NCBI RefSeq assembly: GCF_025244725.1
Contig: NZ_CP104203.1
Location: 1,984,001-2,048,000 of the forward strand
DNA from: Chryseobacterium oranimense
Lineage (GTDB): Bacteria; Bacteroidota; Bacteroidia; Flavobacteriales; Weeksellaceae
Length of the DNA: 64,000 bases
Direction: 5' to 3'
The notes under the pieces: generated by a model
Database searches by the model: none
What the model was told of the DNA's origin: nothing
What the model saw: only the letters and a program-made list of their open reading frames with translations
In this document: piece by piece, positions 59,963 to 64,000 of the stretch
Numbering within the stretch: position 1 is the first letter of the stretch
How the letters are laid out: every line of letters begins with the position of its first letter
Position numbers and translations under genes: made by a program

Positions 59963-59999
59963 ATTATTTTAATATTTTTTTAATATATGTTAAGTCGGG

Positions 60000-60007
60000 C
60001 AAAAATA
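60000..60007 (-). promoter_or_regulatory. -7 promoter box (TATTTTTG) of the DUF808 gene
   Basis: Perfect TAnnTTTG match on the minus strand, 37 nt before the ATG at 59962. Confidence 0.5.
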
Positions 60008-60122
60008 ATTATTAAAATCTATTTTTATTTGATTCTGTATATTAATTTTAAATATTTTCTGCCAATAAACGTACTATTTGAAAAAACTCTGCTTACTTTT
60101 ACCCTGTTTTAAAACAATAATC

Positions 60123-61511
60123 ATGCTCAACAAGTTCCATATACTGTTTTTAGGGATAAATTTTATATTCTGCGCATTTTGTTTTCCTTTCAAAGCACAA
60201 AATAAACCGGCTATAGAAAGAGAAAGTGTAGAAAGAAAAAAAAAGGAAACAGACAGCATTATCAGAGCATATGCAGACATCAATAAGTTTAACGGAACTG
60301 CATTGATCCACTATCACAATGCAACTATCTTCGAAAAATCTTATGGTTGGCAGGATGCAGAAAATAAAATCCCAAACCGGAATGAAAGCATTTTTCAGAT
60401 TGCTTCTTTAACCAAATCTTTTACTGCATTGACTATTATAAAGCTTAGTGAAGAAGGAAAACTCTCTGTGAAAGATCCCATCTCCAAATTCATTGCAGAT
60501 TATCCCAGAGGAAATGAAATTACCATTGAGAACCTGCTTACTCACAGTTCGGGAATTTATGAGCCATTACGCAATAAGGAATACTTCCGGCTGCTTCATA
60601 CCGGAGAAAAAATCACTCAAAATAAAGAACTTTCTTTTTTTAAAGACGAACCTTTAGATTTTGAGCCGGCCACCCAATTTTCCTATACTAATTCCGGATA
60701 TATCTTGCTTGGAATCATTATTGAAAAAGTTACAGGACTTTCTTATGAAGATGCTGTAAGAAAAATTATTTTAGATCCGTTAAAAATGAGTCATACAGGC
60801 TTTGATTATTTAGCACTGAAAAGTCCATATAAAACAGTTCCTTATTCATACCTGTCAAAAACAAAGCATGACAAAACGGAGATCTGGAATCCTGAATTAA
60901 CCGGTCCTGCCGGACAGATTTACAGTACTGCTGAAGATTTGTATAAATATTATCAGGGGCTTAAAAACTATAAAATTGTTTCAAAAGAATCATTCAGAAA
61001 AATGACCACACCTTTTCTGAGCGGTTATGGTTACGGCTGGTTTATTGATGATCTTTACGGAAAAAAGCTCATCAATCACGGCGGAAATATAGAAGGCTCA
61101 ACAAGTTATTTCGCGATGCTTCCTGAGGATGACATCTGTATCATACTGCTTAACAATATTACGAGTAAGAAACTGGAAAAAGCAGGCAATACAATATTAG
61201 CCGCGCTTTTAGACCAGCCTTTTGATCTTCCAAAACCTAAAAAAGAAGTACCTCTGGATGTTTCATTGCTTAAAAGTTATGCAGGCGACTATGCTTTGCC
61301 GGAAAATAACATCATCCATATTTTATACGAAAACGGACAGCTTTTTATCCAGAATAATAATGATCCTAAAGTAAGAATGCTGGCTGAAAAAGAAGATGCT
61401 TTTTTCCTTGCCGATGATGATACGGAAATCACCTTCACTTTGAAAAAAGGGGAAAAAAATATTATAACAATCAAAAAAGGGCTTGCATCCAAAACGGCTG
61501 AAAAGCTGTAA
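60123..61511 (+). CDS. Serine hydrolase, beta-lactamase class C / penicillin-binding protein-like
   Basis: A 462-residue secreted or periplasmic serine hydrolase. I chose the ATG at 60123 (MLNKFHILFLGINFIF), which begins a signal peptide ending FPFKAQ; a TTG 15 codons upstream is less likely. The catalytic domain (about 55-355) has the nucleophile motif SLTK (S-x-x-K), the second motif YTNSGY (Y-x-N), and HGGNIEGS as the KTG-like third motif (H-G-G). A small lipocalin-like C-terminal domain follows (about 375-462). Substrates in this family include D-amino peptides and esters, and antibiotic resistance is not implied. A related-orientation alpha/beta hydrolase gene lies 72 bp downstream. Confidence 0.88.
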   Translation: MLNKFHILFLGINFIFCAFCFPFKAQNKPAIERESVERKKKETDSIIRAYADINKFNGTALIHYHNATIFEKSYGWQDAENKIPNRNESIFQIASLTKSFTALTIIKLSEEGKLSVKDPISKFIADYPRGNEITIENLLTHSSGIYEPLRNKEYFRLLHTGEKITQNKELSFFKDEPLDFEPATQFSYTNSGYILLGIIIEKVTGLSYEDAVRKIILDPLKMSHTGFDYLALKSPYKTVPYSYLSKTKHDKTEIWNPELTGPAGQIYSTAEDLYKYYQGLKNYKIVSKESFRKMTTPFLSGYGYGWFIDDLYGKKLINHGGNIEGSTSYFAMLPEDDICIILLNNITSKKLEKAGNTILAALLDQPFDLPKPKKEVPLDVSLLKSYAGDYALPENNIIHILYENGQLFIQNNNDPKVRMLAEKEDAFFLADDDTEITFTLKKGEKNIITIKKGLASKTAEKL

Positions 61512-61583
61512 TAACGCCCCGGAACTGTCAAACATCATCTTTCAAAAATATTGTATCCCGTAATTTTTCTTTACATTTAATTA

Positions 61584-62453
61584 ATGAAAAAGCTGATTCT
61601 CAGATACCATTTTTTCGTTGTAGGATGCCTCAGTTTCCTGTTGCAGTCATGCAATACAAAATTCAGGGTCTGGGTAGGTACCGGCGGGCAGCAGAAAATA
61701 TACAATTTAAAATACGGGGAGGATAAAAGACAGAAAATGGATGTTTTTCTTCCGCTGGATTATGCACAGGATGCTCCCGTAGTTCTGATCGTACATGGAG
61801 GTGCCTGGACCCTGGGAAAGAAAGAACATATGATCCAGGTTCAGAAAATGCTGTTTGAAAACAAAATCCCGAGTATCAATATGAATTACAGATTGGTATC
61901 TAAACGGAAAAACATTACTTACAAACAACAGCTGGAAGATATCGGATTGGCAATTAACAAGTTTAATTCTCTGGCCGAAAAAGCAGAACTACAGCCGGAC
62001 AATTATATTCTTCTGGGAGAAAGTGCAGGCGGACACCTTGCACTGCTCTATGGCTATAAGCATCCTGAACAGATCAAAAAGATCGTTTCCATGAGCGGTC
62101 CTACAGATTTTTACAGCCCGGAATACCTGAAATCATTTTATTCCAAATATACTTCTCCAACGTTCCAGAAAGTGGTAGGAACGAAATTTGACCGCAAAAA
62201 TGTATCTGAAGCCTTTAAAGAAGCAAGCCCGATCGCCAATATATCCAATGTTCCCACATTACTGTTTCAGGGGAATAATGACTTTCTTGTGAACCAGCAT
62301 CAGGGGCTTTCTATGGATTCTGCACTTACAAAGCAGAATGTGCCCCACAAGCTTGTGTTTATGAAAAGAACAGGCCATGTACCAAGGTTTTTCAGCAAAA
62401 TAAAAAGAGACAGCATTATTTATCCCAATATTCTTGAATGGATAAAAAAATAA
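61584..62453 (+). CDS. Alpha/beta hydrolase lipoprotein (BD-FAE-like esterase)
   Basis: A 289-residue esterase-type hydrolase with a signal peptide and lipobox LLQSC, giving a lipidated Cys23. The oxyanion motif HGGAW is near residue 72. The nucleophile elbow GESAGGH (near 150) contains the catalytic Ser. A later Asp in NNDFLV (near 233) and His in GHVPRF (near 266) complete the triad. The family (alpha/beta hydrolase 3/BD-FAE) hydrolyses carboxyl esters; the actual substrate is unknown. It lies 72 bp behind the serine hydrolase gene, with which it may be co-transcribed. The stop codon lies inside the terminator hairpin of the facing DedA gene. Confidence 0.9.
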   Translation: MKKLILRYHFFVVGCLSFLLQSCNTKFRVWVGTGGQQKIYNLKYGEDKRQKMDVFLPLDYAQDAPVVLIVHGGAWTLGKKEHMIQVQKMLFENKIPSINMNYRLVSKRKNITYKQQLEDIGLAINKFNSLAEKAELQPDNYILLGESAGGHLALLYGYKHPEQIKKIVSMSGPTDFYSPEYLKSFYSKYTSPTFQKVVGTKFDRKNVSEAFKEASPIANISNVPTLLFQGNNDFLVNQHQGLSMDSALTKQNVPHKLVFMKRTGHVPRFFSKIKRDSIIYPNILEWIKK

Positions 62454-62473
62454 CCTGCCGGAAAGCAGGTTAT
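62443..62473 (-). terminator. Terminator of the DedA gene, overlapping the hydrolase stop codon
   Basis: Perfect 9-bp stem ATAACCTGC / GCAGGTTAT (62450-62458 with 62465-62473), followed on the minus strand by the T run complementary to 62443-62450. The TAA of the plus-strand hydrolase (62451-62453) is inside the stem. Confidence 0.83.
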
Positions 62474-62496
62474 CTATTATTTTTAAGTATTCTTTC

Positions 62497-63192
62497 TTAT
62501 TCAGGATCTTTGTTCTCGTATTTTGAAAAATCTTCTTTTTTACCAAAAACAAATTTGATAATCACAGGAAGTGTTGTTATCAGAACAATAACAATGATGA
62601 TCAGCTCCAGCTTTTCCTTTAAATTGATACCGAACTGCTCCTGGAAAAGTTTGTCCAGATAATGCCCTGCAAAGATCAGGATAAATGACCAAAGTACTGC
62701 TCCGATAATGTTATCTCTTAAAAACTCTTTTTTATCCATTTTTACAATCCCGGCAACAATAGGGGTAAATGTTCTTACCACTGGTAAAAATCTGGCCATA
62801 ATTATGGCCAACGCCCCGTGTTTTTCAAAAAAATCGTGAGCCTGATAAAGATATTTTTTCTTGAAAAGCATTGTGTCTTGCTTCTTGTATAAAGCAGGAC
62901 CTGTTTTCACTCCAAAATAATAACCTATTTCGTTTCCTATAATGGCAGCAAGCGCTACACACGAAGCAAGAATAGTGGTATCTAAGAAATCGCTCCCGGT
63001 GGAGCCAAAAGTCTCTTTGATGATTTCAACGGCGTAAATACCCGACACAAACAATAATGAGTCACCCGGCAGGAAAAATCCTACAAAAAGGCCTGTTTCT
63101 GCAAAAATAATAAATAAAATAAGCCAGAACCCACCCATTTTAATATAAAACTCGGGATTCAGTAAATCCTTCCAGCTATTGAAATCTTCCAT
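62497..63192 (-). CDS. DedA/VTT family membrane protein
   Basis: A 231-residue polytopic protein of the DedA (VTT-domain) superfamily, associated with lipid scrambling and polyprenyl-phosphate recycling in other bacteria. It has about five hydrophobic segments (around 15-40, 45-62, 70-92, 140-165 and 195-220). GFFLPGDSLLFVSG near residue 34 and FFEKHGALAIIMARFLPVVRTFTPIVAG near 118-145 carry the conserved Gly, Glu and Arg-Pro residues. The C-terminus is charged. A good promoter precedes it (TTTG-N18-TATTTTTG). It is a single-gene unit downstream of prfB on the same strand. Confidence 0.92.
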   Translation of the reverse strand: MEDFNSWKDLLNPEFYIKMGGFWLILFIIFAETGLFVGFFLPGDSLLFVSGIYAVEIIKETFGSTGSDFLDTTILASCVALAAIIGNEIGYYFGVKTGPALYKKQDTMLFKKKYLYQAHDFFEKHGALAIIMARFLPVVRTFTPIVAGIVKMDKKEFLRDNIIGAVLWSFILIFAGHYLDKLFQEQFGINLKEKLELIIIVIVLITTLPVIIKFVFGKKEDFSKYENKDPE

Positions 63193-63208
63193 ATATAACG
63201 ATTAACAA

Positions 63209-63238
63209 CAAAAATAAGCGTAAAAAGTCTGAAACAAA
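63209..63238 (-). promoter_or_regulatory. Promoter of the DedA gene (TTTG-N18-TATTTTTG)
   Basis: On the minus strand, TTTG (63235-63238) and TATTTTTG (63209-63216) are separated by 18 nt. There are 16 nt between the -7 box and the ATG at 63192. It is one of the best promoter matches in the window. Confidence 0.7.
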
Positions 63239-63279
63239 AATTAATTATAAGTTTTTAACTAAAATCAGGGCATGATATT

Positions 63280-64000
63280 TTACAAGTCCATATCATCGTC
63301 TGAAACAGCAGTTCCATCGGCCATCAGAAAGGCTTTCAGGAATGGTGTGATATTTCCGTTCATGACAGAATCCACATCTGAAGTTTCGTGAGCAGAGCGG
63401 ACATCTTTTACCAATTTATACGGATGCATCACGTAGTTTCTGATCTGGCTGCCCCACTCTATTTTCATCTTATTGGCTTCTATTTCGTTTCTGGCTTTCA
63501 TGCGGGCTTCAAGCTCCATTTCATAGAGTCTTGAACGAAGGAGCTGCATGGCTTTTTCTTTGTTTTGAAGCTGAGAACGGGATTCGGAGTTCTCAATAAT
63601 AATTCCGGTTGGTGCGTGGCGAAGACGTACAGCGGTTTCTACCTTATTAACGTTCTGTCCACCGGCTCCGGAAGATCTCATGGTTTCAAATGAAATATCG
63701 GCAGGATTGATGTTGATTTCGATAGTATCATCCACCAACGGGTAAACATATACTGAAACGAAACTGGTATGCCGTTTGGCATTACTGTCAAAAGGCGAAA
63801 TTCTCACCAGTCTGTGTACTCCATTCTCCCCTTTCAGGTATCCGAAAGCATATTCACCATCAATTTCCAGGGTAACAGTTTTTACTCCGGCTACATCGCC
63901 CTCCTGATAGTTGAGCTCGCGAATCTTATAACCTTGTTTTTCAGCCCACATGGTGTACATTCTCATCAACATGGATGCCCAGTCGCAGCTTTCCGTACCT
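63280..64000 (-). CDS. prfB: Peptide chain release factor 2 (RF2), partial at window end
   Basis: The C-terminal about 240 residues of RF2 are visible; the N-terminal part lies beyond 64000. RF2 recognises UGA and UAA stop codons and triggers peptide release. The stop-codon recognition motif SPF (RISPFDSN) is present and identifies RF2 rather than RF1. The catalytic GGQ motif is in [17 protein letters not shown], and [10 protein letters not shown] near the window edge is the conserved segment before the recognition domain. Any programmed frameshift site lies outside the window. It is followed in the same direction by the DedA gene, which has its own promoter. Confidence 0.95.
   Translation of the reverse strand, partial: GTESCDWASMLMRMYTMWAEKQGYKIRELNYQEGDVAGVKTVTLEIDGEYAFGYLKGENGVHRLVRISPFDSNAKRHTSFVSVYVYPLVDDTIEININPADISFETMRSSGAGGQNVNKVETAVRLRHAPTGIIIENSESRSQLQNKEKAMQLLRSRLYEMELEARMKARNEIEANKMKIEWGSQIRNYVMHPYKLVKDVRSAHETSDVDSVMNGNITPFLKAFLMADGTAVSDDDMDL

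Noticed and set aside
60078..60122. TTG start upstream of the serine hydrolase signal peptide
   Set aside because: The ATG at 60123 gives a cleaner signal peptide; the upstream part has two hydrophobic segments in a row.
60123..61511. Beta-lactamase resistance gene
   Set aside because: The SxxK and YxN motifs are shared by many peptidases and esterases; nothing points to antibiotic hydrolysis.
63280..64000. Programmed frameshift in prfB
   Set aside because: The region where such a site would lie is beyond the window end, so nothing can be said.

Overview
The window looks like a chromosomal stretch of a Chryseobacterium-like member of the Flavobacteriia (Bacteroidota). This is inferred from low GC content, many type IX secretion (T9SS) cargo proteins with type A or type B sorting tails, a fused alpha/beta 2-oxoacid dehydrogenase E1, a DnaE with a fused exonuclease, a eukaryote-like prolyl-tRNA synthetase, the absence of strong Shine-Dalgarno sequences, and many matches to the Bacteroidota -7 promoter box TAnnTTTG. 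No transposase, phage gene, CRISPR array, rRNA or tRNA was recognised. Most of the content is housekeeping, with a secreted and surface-protein component.

Layout. 1-1920: DUF3098 protein (partial), ftsX and divergent rsmA. 1990-10605: three paralogous, separately transcribed choice-of-anchor-L / T9SS type B surface proteins; the middle one is enlarged by internal Ig-module duplication. 10754-13103: an operon of rnz, a TIGR02757 protein and a membrane protein with an eight-unit heptad repeat. 13165-14670: CPBP protease and non-canonical NTP pyrophosphatase. 14960-16608: prfC. 16618-21954: T9SS metalloprotease, DUF4349 protein, small membrane protein, acyl-CoA dehydrogenase. 22221-27391: acyl-CoA synthetase, a cysteine-free relative of the C4 zinc-ribbon family with NIF3, a voltage-gated-type K+ channel with a zinc-ribbon tail and a 52-residue membrane protein. 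27411-32448: two T9SS type A adhesin-like proteins. 32789-37453: dnaE. 37572-37850: an orphan T9SS sorting tail (gene remnant). 37927-43004: E1 fusion, bestrophin, Lrp regulator divergent from a PLP lyase. 43385-49936: glycosyltransferase, SDR, AraC regulator, small membrane protein, rRNA methyltransferase, methyltransferase and ZIP transporter. 50026-57010: FadL-like porin with a Gly/Trp/Tyr-rich lipoprotein, proS, DUF937-OmpA protein, Nramp transporter. 57201-64000: grpE-dnaJ, DUF808 protein, serine hydrolase, alpha/beta hydrolase, DedA protein and prfB (partial).

How the parts relate. The T9SS cargos (six intact genes plus one remnant) are exported through Sec and then the T9SS to the surface or medium; the T9SS machinery itself is not in the window. 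GrpE and DnaJ are DnaK co-chaperones. RF2 and RF3 act in translation termination. The acyl-CoA synthetase and acyl-CoA dehydrogenase are divergent neighbours fitting fatty-acid activation and oxidation. Transcription units are compact: many genes end in strong hairpin terminators and begin 4-40 nt after a -7 box.

The most unusual observations are: a DnaJ that keeps only one of its two zinc centres; a DnaE whose PHP metal-site residues look degraded while a complete DEDDh exonuclease is fused to its N-terminus; a zinc-ribbon-family protein with no cysteine; the three-gene surface-protein array; a T9SS tail remnant whose terminator abuts the promoter of the E1 gene; and several families of extragenic inverted repeats. 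I did not find a clear new multi-gene system such as a defence island or biosynthetic cluster.
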